Shown here: piece by piece, positions 43,538-52,009 of the stretch
How the letters are laid out: each line of letters opens with the position of its first letter
Position numbering within the stretch: the stretch's first letter is position 1
Source: Geotoga petraea
GTDB lineage: Bacteria > Thermotogota > Thermotogae > Petrotogales > Petrotogaceae
Direction: 5' to 3'
DNA: 64,000 nt
Assembly (NCBI RefSeq): GCF_900102615.1
Contig: NZ_FMYV01000004.1
Coordinates: forward strand, 99,643 to 163,642
Program-made: the position numbers and the translations under genes
Notes under the pieces: model-generated
What the model saw: the letters and a program-made list of their open reading frames with translations, nothing else
What the model was told of the DNA's origin: nothing
The model's database searches: none

Positions 43538-44413
43538 TCACTCCTCGTTTTTCATTACATTTAGTAAATACAATATAATAAACCCAAATGTTATTGCAAA
43601 TTGTATAACAGCTATTGCAGATCCATACCCCATCCTGTAATTGTTAAAAGCTTCTATATACATAAAATTTGCTAAAACGGTTGAACTATGGAAAGGGCCT
43701 CCTTTTGTCATAACAAATACAATATCAAAGGCTCTTAAAGAATCTATAATACTTACAGTTACTGCAACTATCATAGAAGGCCTTAAGGCCGGCAAAATTA
43801 TATTCCAAAACCTCTGCCAAGCATTGGCACCATCGACATAGGCAGCTTCAACTTGGTCTTTGCTAACATTTTTCAATCCTGCTAAAAACAAAACCATCAC
43901 ATATGGAATTTGCCTCCAAATAGCTGCAAATATAAGGGAAAAAGTAACAACCTGAGGGTCTGAAAGCCATGGTGTAATTAAAAAGTCTAGCCCTATCGCA
44001 TCAAGAAATGAGTTCAAAGCTCCGTATTGTGGTTCATATATCCACGACCACATAGTCCCAATTACTACAAATGATAATGTCATTGGTAAATAAACTAATG
44101 TTTTGAATAGTTTACTGCCAGGTAGTTTCATATCCAAAAGCATTGCAAAACCAAGTCCTACTGGTACAGGTATGATAATAAATAATATAAACCATTTAAT
44201 ATTGTTCATTAAAGCCGTTATGAATATTCTGTCTCCAAACAACATTCTAAAATTATCTAAACCAATAAAATCTATATTTTTACTCAAACCGTCCCAACTT
44301 GAAAAGCTATAGATAAAAGTTCTTCCTATTGGAACTAATACCCAAATTATATACATTATAAGTGGTAAAGCTAAAAATGCCCATGGAACCCACCATCTCT
44401 TTTTAGTGAGCAT
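43538..44413 (-). CDS. carbohydrate ABC transporter permease (MalF type)
   Basis: 291 residues, six transmembrane helices, with the EAA loop EAAYVDGANAWQRFWNIILPALRPSM (~183-208). It pairs with the MalG-type permease downstream and the binding protein upstream. GAGGTGATT precedes ATG 44413. An intercistronic hairpin separates it from the binding-protein gene. Confidence 0.92.
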   Translation of the reverse strand: MLTKKRWWVPWAFLALPLIMYIIWVLVPIGRTFIYSFSSWDGLSKNIDFIGLDNFRMLFGDRIFITALMNNIKWFILFIIIPVPVGLGFAMLLDMKLPGSKLFKTLVYLPMTLSFVVIGTMWSWIYEPQYGALNSFLDAIGLDFLITPWLSDPQVVTFSLIFAAIWRQIPYVMVLFLAGLKNVSKDQVEAAYVDGANAWQRFWNIILPALRPSMIVAVTVSIIDSLRAFDIVFVMTKGGPFHSSTVLANFMYIEAFNNYRMGYGSAIAVIQFAITFGFIILYLLNVMKNEE

Positions 44414-44442
44414 AAAATCACCTCATTAAATCTTAAAAATAT

Positions 44443-44462
44443 AGGGGGAGATTAATCCCCCT
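44443..44462 (-). other. intercistronic hairpin after the binding-protein gene
   Basis: Seven-bp stem (44443-44449 with 44456-44462) of G/C pairs in the 57-base gap between the binding protein and its permeases, followed on the minus strand by a T-rich stretch. It is probably a partial terminator or mRNA-stability element that makes the binding protein more abundant than the permeases, as in many ABC operons. Confidence 0.65.
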
Positions 44463-44470
44463 GGCAATTA

Positions 44471-45688
44471 TTAATTATAAATTCTTTGTCTTATATTTTC
44501 CAAGTTTTCCAAAATTGCATCGATTCTGTTTGGGAACATCATGAATTCAACAAATCCATTCATTGCATTATTTGCCATTTCTGGATCCATGTCTCTATCA
44601 AAGAATTGCATAACTCCATCTGATTCAAGAATCATATCCATACCAGCTTGTGCGTGGGCATCTGGCGGAGTAACTTTTTTATTGGCAGCTAATCTACCTA
44701 ATTCATCAGCAAAATACTGTTGAGATTCTTTCCCAGCTATGTATTTCATAAACAATTTTGCATCTTCAATATTTTTAGCATTTTTTGGTACCATAAATCC
44801 ATCAATTGGAGTATCTTCATAAACCCCTACATTTGAGTCTATTATTGGGAATCTAAAGAAATCTATATCGTCTTTTACATTTTCTGGTGCAACATCTTTT
44901 ATAAATTGACCCATTAGGTACATTCCAGCTTCTCCAGTAAAAAGTCTATTTGCAGCTTCTTGCCAGCTGTATGCAGAGTGATTATTAATAAAGTATCCTT
45001 TATCTACCATTTCTTTCCAGTATTCAAAAACTTTTTTAACTCTTGGATCTGTAAATGGAACTTTACCTGCTGTAAATTCCGTGTGGAATTCGATGCCATT
45101 AATTCTCATATTTAAATAGTCAAACCATCCACCGGCTGTCCATAAAAATTTTGTTCCAATAGCCATAGGGATTTTACCGTTTTCTTTTAAAGTTTCATTT
45201 ACTGCCATAAATTCATTCCATGTTTTTGGAATTTCTAAACCTAAATCTTTGAATACAGCTTTGTTATAATAAACTCCCCACCAGTACCAGCTTTGAGGAA
45301 TAAAATAAATGTTGTCTTGATAAGCCGATGCAGTTCTAAACGCTTCTGGGAATTCCTCTTCAAAACCATTAGGAAAAATATCATCTAATGGTTCCAAAAA
45401 TCCTTTTTCTGCAAAATATCTCATTCTTTCTCCTGCAAACCAAGTAACAACATCAGGTGCATTGTTAGAACCTAACCAAGTTCTTAATAGTGTTTTAAAA
45501 TCTTCATGTGCAAAAGTATTAACAGTTACATCAATTTCTGGATACATTTCTTCAAAATCTGCAACTAATTTAGAAAATACTTCTTTAGGTGCTGGATCTG
45601 ACATGTATGAGTTTATAACCAAAGTTCTTGCTGAAAAAACAAAAAGTACCAAAGTTAATATCGTTAAAGTTAACGTTAACTTTTTCAT
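44471..45688 (-). CDS. extracellular sugar-binding protein of an ABC importer
   Basis: 405 residues, family 1 (MalE-like) solute-binding protein with a signal peptide (1-20, no lipobox Cys apparent). It shows VNTFAHEDFKTLLRTWLGSNNAPDVVTWFAG near the N-terminus, the aromatic cleft stretch FIPQSWYWWGVYYNKAVFKDLGLEIPKTWNEF and LFTGEAGMYLMGQF. The ligand is probably an oligosaccharide or galactoside given galK/galT upstream, but this is inference. GGGGGTG lies 5 bases before ATG 45688. Its second to seventh codons form an 18-bp palindrome. Confidence 0.9.
   Translation of the reverse strand: MKKLTLTLTILTLVLFVFSARTLVINSYMSDPAPKEVFSKLVADFEEMYPEIDVTVNTFAHEDFKTLLRTWLGSNNAPDVVTWFAGERMRYFAEKGFLEPLDDIFPNGFEEEFPEAFRTASAYQDNIYFIPQSWYWWGVYYNKAVFKDLGLEIPKTWNEFMAVNETLKENGKIPMAIGTKFLWTAGGWFDYLNMRINGIEFHTEFTAGKVPFTDPRVKKVFEYWKEMVDKGYFINNHSAYSWQEAANRLFTGEAGMYLMGQFIKDVAPENVKDDIDFFRFPIIDSNVGVYEDTPIDGFMVPKNAKNIEDAKLFMKYIAGKESQQYFADELGRLAANKKVTPPDAHAQAGMDMILESDGVMQFFDRDMDPEMANNAMNGFVEFMMFPNRIDAILENLENIRQRIYN
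45666..45683. promoter_or_regulatory. 18-bp palindrome in the binding-protein signal-peptide codons
   Basis: AAAGTTAACGTTAACTTT is a perfect palindrome spanning codons 2-7 (KKLTLTL) of the binding-protein gene. It contains the GTTAACGTTAAC core also seen in the operator-like site 120 bases upstream. It may be an auxiliary LacI-family operator, or a chance product of repeated Leu-Thr codons. Confidence 0.4.
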
Positions 45689-45798
45689 TGTTACACCCCC
45701 TGTGTGTGAAATTGAATTTCTTAATAAAATCTTACAATATTAAATAACTATTTACAAATTCAGATAAGTCTATCTAGCCATAATTATTCTCAATTATT

Positions 45799-45813
45799 AA
45801 CGTTAACGTTCAC
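45799..45813. promoter_or_regulatory. LacI-family operator-like site upstream of the binding-protein gene
   Basis: AACGTTAACGTT (45799-45810), a 12-bp palindrome, followed by CAC. It shares TAACGTTCAC with the site in front of the lacI-type gene at 50387. It lies in the 158-base gap between the symporter and binding-protein genes and suggests a second, separately controlled promoter there. Confidence 0.65.
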
Positions 45814-45846
45814 TATGAATAATAAATTACAAAAATGAATATATTT

Positions 45847-47208
45847 TTAATCTTTCTTATTAACACTAAGCATTTTCTTTTCATCGTACATTAAAAAAAA
45901 TATTAAACCTAATAAACTGAAAGCGGCTGCTACAGGCCCTGTTAACCTAATGCCTAATGAATCTCCAATATCTTTTCCAAATAACAATAAAGAAGAAAAT
46001 ATAAACATGGATAGCATTTGACCTATTTTAGACATAAGAGTTCTTACACCATAAAAAATAGCTTCTTTTTTATTACCTGTAGTGACAGCATCATGTTCAG
46101 CTATATCTGATAAAATTGCATTTGGTAGTATCCCAAAAACTGCCATTGGAAATGCTGCTAAAGCTATTAAAACATATATTTGAATAGTATTAGGTATAAA
46201 CCATATATCCATTCCTAATGTGAATACAAGTAAGTACATGATTGTGAAAAAACTAAAAGCTATAATCATCAATTTCTTTTTACCTATCTTTCTTGCAGTT
46301 AAATTTACAAATGGATAGAATAAGAAAGACAACACTCCTAATAAAATAAATATTGTTGAATATAAACTTTCAGGTAACTCAAGTAAAACTGTTATGTAAT
46401 AAATCAAACCTGTTTGTAGAATGGTCAGAGCTAAAAAATATGAAAGATCAGAAATAGCAAAAACTCTAAATTCTTTTTTTGAAAAGGCTGATTTTAAAGC
46501 TTCCATCATATTTATTTCTGATGGTTTTGATTCCGAATATTTTCTTTCATCTATAAACCATATAGGAAACATCAAAAATAAAAAAGAAAGTCCAGCTAAT
46601 CCAATAAAAGTATATCTAATAGCTAAAACCTTATCTATTCCCATTTCAGCTAATTTATTCCATATCATTGCTGCTTGAGAAGCTACTGCAGTTCCAAGAA
46701 AAAACGTAACTGATATATATGTAGATAAATTTAATCTTTCATTTGCAGTTTTCCCCAATTCTGGTATGAGTGCAAAATAAGGAGTAACATACATTGTGTA
46801 GAATATATAAAAAGTCAATAATGTGATAGTTAGCCAAACTACATTAAACCCACTAATATAATCTACTGGTGGCCAGAATATCAGTACAGTTAAAACAGAA
46901 AAAGGTATAACTGCAATTTTTAAAAATGGAATTCTTCTACCTTTTGGAGATTTATGTCTATCTGATAAAGTAGCAATCCACGGATCTGTTATAGCATCTA
47001 GCGCTCTTCCTGCAATGGTTATTAATCCAATAATTGTAAAAATTCCAAATATATTCCCTTGAGGAATAAAATAAGGTATTTCTGCACTTTCTGGTGGTGA
47101 ATAAAAATAAACTAAATAAGAATTAATTAGTCCCATTAAAATAGCCCAACCTAATTGGCCTATAGAAAATGCTATTTGTTTTGACAAAGGCAATTTTGGT
47201 CTATCCAT
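45847..47208 (-). CDS. GPH-family sugar:cation symporter (MFS)
   Basis: 453 residues, 12 transmembrane helices. It belongs to the glycoside-pentoside-hexuronide group: PKLPLSKQIAFSIGQLGWAI at the start, DAITDPWIATLSDRHKSPKGRRIPFL (~75-100) and a late ILPNAILSDIAEHDAVTTG. Relatives import melibiose, lactose or galactosides with Na+ or H+. The start is ATG 47208, with GGGGGG correctly spaced (a TTG sits one codon upstream). It overlaps galK by 8 bases, so galactoside uptake is likely. Confidence 0.9.
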   Translation of the reverse strand: MDRPKLPLSKQIAFSIGQLGWAILMGLINSYLVYFYSPPESAEIPYFIPQGNIFGIFTIIGLITIAGRALDAITDPWIATLSDRHKSPKGRRIPFLKIAVIPFSVLTVLIFWPPVDYISGFNVVWLTITLLTFYIFYTMYVTPYFALIPELGKTANERLNLSTYISVTFFLGTAVASQAAMIWNKLAEMGIDKVLAIRYTFIGLAGLSFLFLMFPIWFIDERKYSESKPSEINMMEALKSAFSKKEFRVFAISDLSYFLALTILQTGLIYYITVLLELPESLYSTIFILLGVLSFLFYPFVNLTARKIGKKKLMIIAFSFFTIMYLLVFTLGMDIWFIPNTIQIYVLIALAAFPMAVFGILPNAILSDIAEHDAVTTGNKKEAIFYGVRTLMSKIGQMLSMFIFSSLLLFGKDIGDSLGIRLTGPVAAAFSLLGLIFFLMYDEKKMLSVNKKD

Positions 47209-48355
47209 CAATATCCCCCCCTAATTTTTTAACTCCATCATTAATATTACTTATATAGAATGACGGTTTATATCCTATTTTTTCAAAATATTCTTTAGAT
47301 ATATTTCTTTCAAAATTTTCTATTTCATCTTCTTTTACTAAAGCTATAGCACAGCCACCAAAACCTGCCCCTGTCATTCTTGCTCCAATACAACTTTCTT
47401 GTTTTTGGGAAGAATTAACTATTGTATCAAGTTCTATGCCTGTAACTTCAAAATCTTCTTTCAGTGATTTATGCGACTGGTTTAAAAGTTCTCCAAATTT
47501 TTTCAAATCGCCCTTTTTAAGAACTTCTATAGATTCTAAAACTCTTTTTTCCTCTGTTATCACATGTTTTGCCCTTTTTCTAATGATGGGATCTTTTATA
47601 TATTTCAAATCATCAATACTTGCTTCACACAAGTTATTTATATCTTTTTTTGAGTTTATCAGTTCAAAAGCTTTTTCACACTGATATTTTCTTTCATTAT
47701 AAGATGAACCAGATAATTCTCTCTTTTTGTTAGTATTTATTATTACCAATTTATAATTTTTCAAAAATACTGGAACATATTCATAGTTTAAACTGTGAGT
47801 ATCTAACAAAATCCCATGATCTTTTTTCCCAAATACTATTGAAAATTGATCCATTATGCCGGATTGGACACCAATAAATTCATTTTCAACTTTTTTCCCC
47901 AACAAAGACAACCTTTTTTTAAAATCATCATTATTTTTTCTTTCTGAAGAAATTATATAGCCAATTATCATTTCTAACGAAGCTGATGAGGATAATCCTG
48001 CTCCATCTGGTAGATTCGATTTCAAGTATATATTTAAAGATTTTTTTGGGTTTTCAATGAATTTATACATTCCCCTTGCATAATTTCCCCAACCATATTT
48101 TTGATCGAACTCTATTTTTTCTTTGGGATCTATTACAACTTCATTCTCAAATGATTCAGATTTGATAACTATAAGATCATCATTTCTTTTTCCAACTGCA
48201 GCCGTTATCCCAATTGAAAGTGCTGCTGGAAAAACATTTCCTCCATTATAATCTATATGCTCACCAATTAAATTGACCCTACCAGGTGCGAAATATAATT
48301 GGACTTTTTGACTAGGCTCATCAAAATACCTTCTGTATAAATCGACAATATTCAT
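47201..48355 (-). CDS. galK: galactokinase
   Basis: 384 residues, GHMP kinase. PGRVNLIGEHIDYNGGNVFPAA (~25-46, the galactokinase signature), DGAGLSSSASLEM (phosphate loop), GVQSGIMDQF (catalytic Asp) and GARMTGAGFGGCAIALV near the C-terminus. It phosphorylates galactose to galactose 1-phosphate, the substrate of GalT encoded one base upstream. It is of standard length. Confidence 0.95.
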   Translation of the reverse strand: MNIVDLYRRYFDEPSQKVQLYFAPGRVNLIGEHIDYNGGNVFPAALSIGITAAVGKRNDDLIVIKSESFENEVVIDPKEKIEFDQKYGWGNYARGMYKFIENPKKSLNIYLKSNLPDGAGLSSSASLEMIIGYIISSERKNNDDFKKRLSLLGKKVENEFIGVQSGIMDQFSIVFGKKDHGILLDTHSLNYEYVPVFLKNYKLVIINTNKKRELSGSSYNERKYQCEKAFELINSKKDINNLCEASIDDLKYIKDPIIRKRAKHVITEEKRVLESIEVLKKGDLKKFGELLNQSHKSLKEDFEVTGIELDTIVNSSQKQESCIGARMTGAGFGGCAIALVKEDEIENFERNISKEYFEKIGYKPSFYISNINDGVKKLGGDIDG

Positions 48356-49344
48356 TATATCCCTTCTTTTTCCCTATAGCTATCTATAGCCTTTTTTAAA
48401 ACAGGAGCCGTATCTTCAACAGCCATTGTATTGGCTGCTGCCCACGCTCCCATTTCAGAAGAAGCATACCATTTAATTTTGTTTTCATCTCTCAACGGAG
48501 GGTAAAATTCTATATGAAAATGATAATAATTTTCTGAATCTTTGTATTTTTCTGAATTAACGGGAGTTTGATGAATAACCATCATGTATGGAAATTTTTT
48601 ATGAAACATACTATCAAATCCTCCCGTTAAAATCTTCAAGGCTTTTGCCAAATCTTTTTTTCGCTTCGAGCTAAAATCTACAAAATTAGATATATGATCC
48701 TTAGCTACAATAAAAGCGCCATATGGATAATCTGTAAAAAATGGTAAATAAACTAAAAATGATTCGTTTTCGTAAAGAATTCTTTTTTTATAATCTGTTT
48801 CCTTTTCATTCATCTCACAAATTAAACATTTTTTATTTTCTTCATAATATTCTTTAGAACTATCCAATTCTATTTTAATTTTTAATGGGATCCAAGAATA
48901 TGCATAGAGTTGTCCGTGTGGATGTGGCATTGTAACTCCAACTTCTTCTCCTCTATTTTCAAAAGGAAAAACATATTTTATTTTCCTGTCTTTTGATAAT
49001 TCTTCATTTCTCTCAATCCACAAATTCACTAATTTCTCTATATGCCAAAGTGGTAATTCCGGAAGAGTTATATAATGATCAGGTGAATATAGAATAACTT
49101 CACACTTTCCATAATTTTTTTCTACTTTGTAAACACTCTCTGATTCGAGATCGGGTATATCTGGATTTTGTTTTAAAGCTGGAAAGTCGTTGTCATATTT
49201 TAATACGTCATAATCATCGGGTACATTTTTTGCTTCTCCCGGACAAAAAGGGCACCAATCTTTTGGAAGATGAGGCCTTTTTTGCCTGTTATTTGCAACC
49301 ATTGTGTATGTTTTCAACAAAGGATTCCATCGTAACTCAGCCAT
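48355..49344 (-). CDS. galT: galactose-1-phosphate uridylyltransferase
   Basis: 329 residues from ATG 49344. A GTG nine bases earlier lies in the AAGAGGTG binding site and was rejected. ELRWNPLLKTYTMVANNRQKRP, then CPFCPG (zinc), FENRGEEVGVTMPHPHGQLYAY (active-site HPH) and CLICEM. It exchanges UMP between UDP-glucose and galactose 1-phosphate. No galE is in the window, so the epimerase must be elsewhere. It overlaps galK by one base. Confidence 0.94.
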   Translation of the reverse strand: MAELRWNPLLKTYTMVANNRQKRPHLPKDWCPFCPGEAKNVPDDYDVLKYDNDFPALKQNPDIPDLESESVYKVEKNYGKCEVILYSPDHYITLPELPLWHIEKLVNLWIERNEELSKDRKIKYVFPFENRGEEVGVTMPHPHGQLYAYSWIPLKIKIELDSSKEYYEENKKCLICEMNEKETDYKKRILYENESFLVYLPFFTDYPYGAFIVAKDHISNFVDFSSKRKKDLAKALKILTGGFDSMFHKKFPYMMVIHQTPVNSEKYKDSENYYHFHIEFYPPLRDENKIKWYASSEMGAWAAANTMAVEDTAPVLKKAIDSYREKEGI

Positions 49345-49356
49345 TTTTTTCACCTC

Positions 49357-50370
49357 TTATTCAGTTGATTTTCTCTCTATCAATTCAACATCCAAAGTTA
49401 TCTGCATAGTTGTTGAATCTATATTTTCTATTCTCCTTTTCAACATGTTAAAAGCTTCTTTTCCCATTTTGATCTTATTAACAAAAATAGTTGTAAGAGA
49501 TGGAGAAAATATTTTAGAAAAACGTATGTCATCGTATCCAACTACTTTAACATCATTTGGAACATTTATGTTTTTCTTTTTTAAGCTTTCAATGGCTCCG
49601 TAAGCTATTAAATCATTATAGCAAAATATTCCATCTACTTTTTCCTTATCTACAATTTTTTGAACTATATTTTCTCCTTCTTCAAAGTATAATCCTTCAT
49701 GCAATTTATTAATATTGACTATATTCTTATATTCAATTTTGTTCTCTTCTAAAGCCTTTAGATATCCTAACTCTCTATTTTTACCCGCAGTATTAAACTT
49801 TTCTGCAGAAATCATGATTATTTTTTTACAACCTTTTTTGATCAAATGTTCTGTTGCTAAAAAACCACCTTTTATTTCGTTATTATAAATTTCATCAACA
49901 TTCCAATTTTCAACTCCTCTACCGACAAGAACTACAGGGTACTTTTTGGTAAGAAGCTTTTCAATATCTTCATATTTATTCTGCATAGGGAAAAGTAATA
50001 TTCCGTCCACTCGTCTCTCAATCAAAGTGGAAATAGCTTTCTCTTCAAATGAGTATTTACCTTCAGTGTTTATTATCATCGTTTGATAATCATTTTTTCT
50101 TGCCTCTTCTTCTATTCCTTTAAAAACTTCAGAAAAGAAAGGATTTGATGAATCAGGTATTATCACACCGATTATCTTAGAACGTTGAGTTTTTAATATT
50201 GAACCAAAAGAATTTTTTATATACCCCAATTCTTTTGCTTTTTCTAATATTTTTTCCTTTGTTTTTTCATTTATATCTGGTTTATCATTTAAAGCCCTTG
50301 AAACTGTATTTATGGAAACTCCAACAGCTTTTGAAATATCTTTGATAGTAACGTATTTTTTTTGTTTCAA
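49357..50370 (-). CDS. LacI-family transcriptional regulator
   Basis: 337 residues from TTG 50370 behind GAGGTGAT. N-terminal HTH (VTIKDISKAVGVSINTVSRALNDKPDINEKTKEKILEKAKELGYI, with the hinge helix) and a periplasmic-binding-protein-like effector domain (IIGVIIPDSSNPFFSEVFKGIEEEA). It starts the galT-galK-symporter operon (3 bases to galT stop-start region) and has an operator-like site over its own promoter, so it probably autoregulates and controls galactose genes. Confidence 0.93.
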   Translation of the reverse strand: MKQKKYVTIKDISKAVGVSINTVSRALNDKPDINEKTKEKILEKAKELGYIKNSFGSILKTQRSKIIGVIIPDSSNPFFSEVFKGIEEEARKNDYQTMIINTEGKYSFEEKAISTLIERRVDGILLFPMQNKYEDIEKLLTKKYPVVLVGRGVENWNVDEIYNNEIKGGFLATEHLIKKGCKKIIMISAEKFNTAGKNRELGYLKALEENKIEYKNIVNINKLHEGLYFEEGENIVQKIVDKEKVDGIFCYNDLIAYGAIESLKKKNINVPNDVKVVGYDDIRFSKIFSPSLTTIFVNKIKMGKEAFNMLKRRIENIDSTTMQITLDVELIERKSTE

Positions 50371-50386
50371 AAAGAATCACCTCTTT

Positions 50387-50401
50387 AACGGTAACGTTCA
50401 C
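50387..50401. promoter_or_regulatory. LacI-family operator-like site before the regulator gene
   Basis: AACGGTAACGTT at 50387-50398, one base off a perfect palindrome, followed by CAC. It shares TAACGTTCAC with 45804-45813. It overlaps the expected transcription start of the lacI-galT-galK operon and lies just before its ribosome binding site. Confidence 0.65.
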
Positions 50402-50510
50402 GGTATTAATATAATACACCAAAAAAAAATCTCTTCAAAATAGAGATTTGTTAAAATAATAACTGGTTATCGATATTATTCATCTAAAATTATAGCTAAT
50501 TAAAAATAAA

Positions 50511-50540
50511 GAAAAAAGAACAGACTTATAAAGTCTGTTC
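50511..50540 (-). terminator. terminator overlapping the DUF1385 stop codon
   Basis: Ten-bp stem (50518-50527 with 50531-50540). On the minus strand it starts in the last sense codons, includes the stop and runs into six T residues. Confidence 0.9.
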
Positions 50541-51422
50541 TTCAAGATTTATTTGAACTTCACCATCAAAATTTTCATCTAAAGCGTATTTAAGTGAAAT
50601 TAAACCTATTTTTAATTGTTCTTCATCTGGTTCTTTTGTTGTAATCTTTTGCATCATCAAACCTGGAAAAGCAAGCACCCTACCTATTTTTGTATTAATG
50701 ATCTTCGCTGTAAATCTTTGAAATTCATAAGCAAGGCCAGCTACCAATGGGAGAAGAACAACTCTTGAGATAATCTTTTCCCACATAGAACTCCAACCTA
50801 ATCCACCTGATATTGAGAATACCACTATAGATGCAAAAACTGTCAGCAATATAAAACTTGTTCCACATCTTGGATGTAATGTGGTATAAGGTTTTGCATT
50901 CTTTACAGTTAAATCTTTATTATTCTCATAAGTATATACACTTTTATGCTCTGCACCATGATACTCAAAAACCCTTTTTATATCTTTCATTAGAGATATT
51001 ACATAGATATAACCAACTACCAATACGGCTCTAACCACACCTTCTAAAACTGCAAACCAAAATTCCGATTGAATGTTAAAGGGCTTTGCTATTAGGACCG
51101 GTAATACGCCAAATCCTCCTGCTGCAACAACCACAGCTATTAAAATAGCAAATACCATATCTTTATTGGTTATTTCTTCATCTTCTTCTCCAGACATCTT
51201 TGCAGAATAAGATAAAGCAGTCATTCCGGTTATCATTGCATGTAAAAGAACAAAAAATCCTCTAATCAGGGGTATTTTTTCTATAAACCCCCAGGATTTA
51301 TCTTTTAATTTTTTTATAGCTATTTTTCCTTCTTTTGTTTTTACAGCCACAACAGTATGAATTCCTTTCATCATTATTCCTTCTATAACTGCCTGGCCAC
51401 CAACAAATTTTGGTTTATCCAT
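50526..51422 (-). CDS. DUF1385 membrane protein (YqhQ-like)
   Basis: 298 residues, about five transmembrane helices. It opens with the family's GGQAVIEGIMMKG and has EYHGAEHKSVYTYEN and TLHPRCGTSFILLTV, which look like a metal site (His, Glu, Cys). Function is unproven. It overlaps the preceding 80-residue gene by 8 bases in a spoVS-orf80-yqhQ operon. Confidence 0.9.
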   Translation of the reverse strand: MDKPKFVGGQAVIEGIMMKGIHTVVAVKTKEGKIAIKKLKDKSWGFIEKIPLIRGFFVLLHAMITGMTALSYSAKMSGEEDEEITNKDMVFAILIAVVVAAGGFGVLPVLIAKPFNIQSEFWFAVLEGVVRAVLVVGYIYVISLMKDIKRVFEYHGAEHKSVYTYENNKDLTVKNAKPYTTLHPRCGTSFILLTVFASIVVFSISGGLGWSSMWEKIISRVVLLPLVAGLAYEFQRFTAKIINTKIGRVLAFPGLMMQKITTKEPDEEQLKIGLISLKYALDENFDGEVQINLEEQTL

Positions 51423-51657
51423 TATCTACCAACCTCCTGGCTATTTCTTCGGCAACTCCATCCTCAGTAACCAGATAATAAAATTTCAATGCTTCTTTGT
51501 CTGTTTCATTACTGGAATACAAAAGCTTTGAAGCTTTTTCCCTTAATTCATTCCTACCCTTTTTTGTCATATTTAAAACATCACGTATTATTACAATAAG
51601 CCGCGTGTCTCTATTACACGCGGCGACTATTTCAGTAATAATTTTTTCATCAATCAT
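51415..51657 (-). CDS. small conserved protein between spoVS and DUF1385
   Basis: 80 residues, soluble, acidic-basic mixed, probably helical (KKGRNELREKASKLLYSSNETDKEALKFYYLVTEDGVAEEIARRLVDNG). I recognise no family. It is overlapped at both ends (4 bases with spoVS, 8 with the DUF1385 gene), so it is certainly translated as part of the operon. An unusually GC-rich hairpin lies in its early codons (51600-51624). Confidence 0.75.
   Translation of the reverse strand: MIDEKIITEIVAACNRDTRLIVIIRDVLNMTKKGRNELREKASKLLYSSNETDKEALKFYYLVTEDGVAEEIARRLVDNG
51600..51624 (-). other. GC-rich hairpin inside the 80-residue gene
   Basis: Nine-bp perfect stem (51600-51608 with 51616-51624), almost all G/C, with a 7-base loop, in a genome where such GC density is rare. 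It falls 34-58 bases into the coding sequence, just after spoVS, so it could protect or attenuate the message. There is no T run. Confidence 0.55.
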
Positions 51658-51935
51658 TCTCTTGGTTCTTCCACCTGTTTAACAGCTACTTTAAATTTTA
51701 TTCCAGTTCTTGTTTCTTCACCAACTTCCACTTCAACAAATCCTGGAATAACATATATTTCTTTTTGTTCATTTTCAATAAATCTTCTCGCAATTGCAAT
51801 TGCTTTAACTGCTTGGTTTACAGCCCCGGCTCCTATAGCCTGAATTTCAACTTCATCAGTCTTTGAAAGAACTCCTGCGATTGCCCCTGCAACTTTATTT
51901 GGCGCTGAAGAATGACTGACTTTTAAAATTTCCAT
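51654..51935 (-). CDS. spoVS: SpoVS homologue
   Basis: 93 residues, close to the whole SpoVS family length: MEILKVSHSSAPNKVAGAIAGVLSKTDEVEIQAIGAGAVNQAVKAIAIAR followed by YVIPGFVEVEVGEETRTGIKFKV. This is an Alba-like fold that probably binds nucleic acid. Thermotogota do not sporulate, so it must have a different role here. A GGGGGAAAGC site precedes ATG 51935. Confidence 0.95.
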   Translation of the reverse strand: MEILKVSHSSAPNKVAGAIAGVLSKTDEVEIQAIGAGAVNQAVKAIAIARRFIENEQKEIYVIPGFVEVEVGEETRTGIKFKVAVKQVEEPRE

Positions 51936-52009
51936 CTCGAGCTTTCCCCCTTCATGTGTAAATTCTTATATATATTTTACCATACAATTAATTCTTTTCA
52001 AAATAAATA

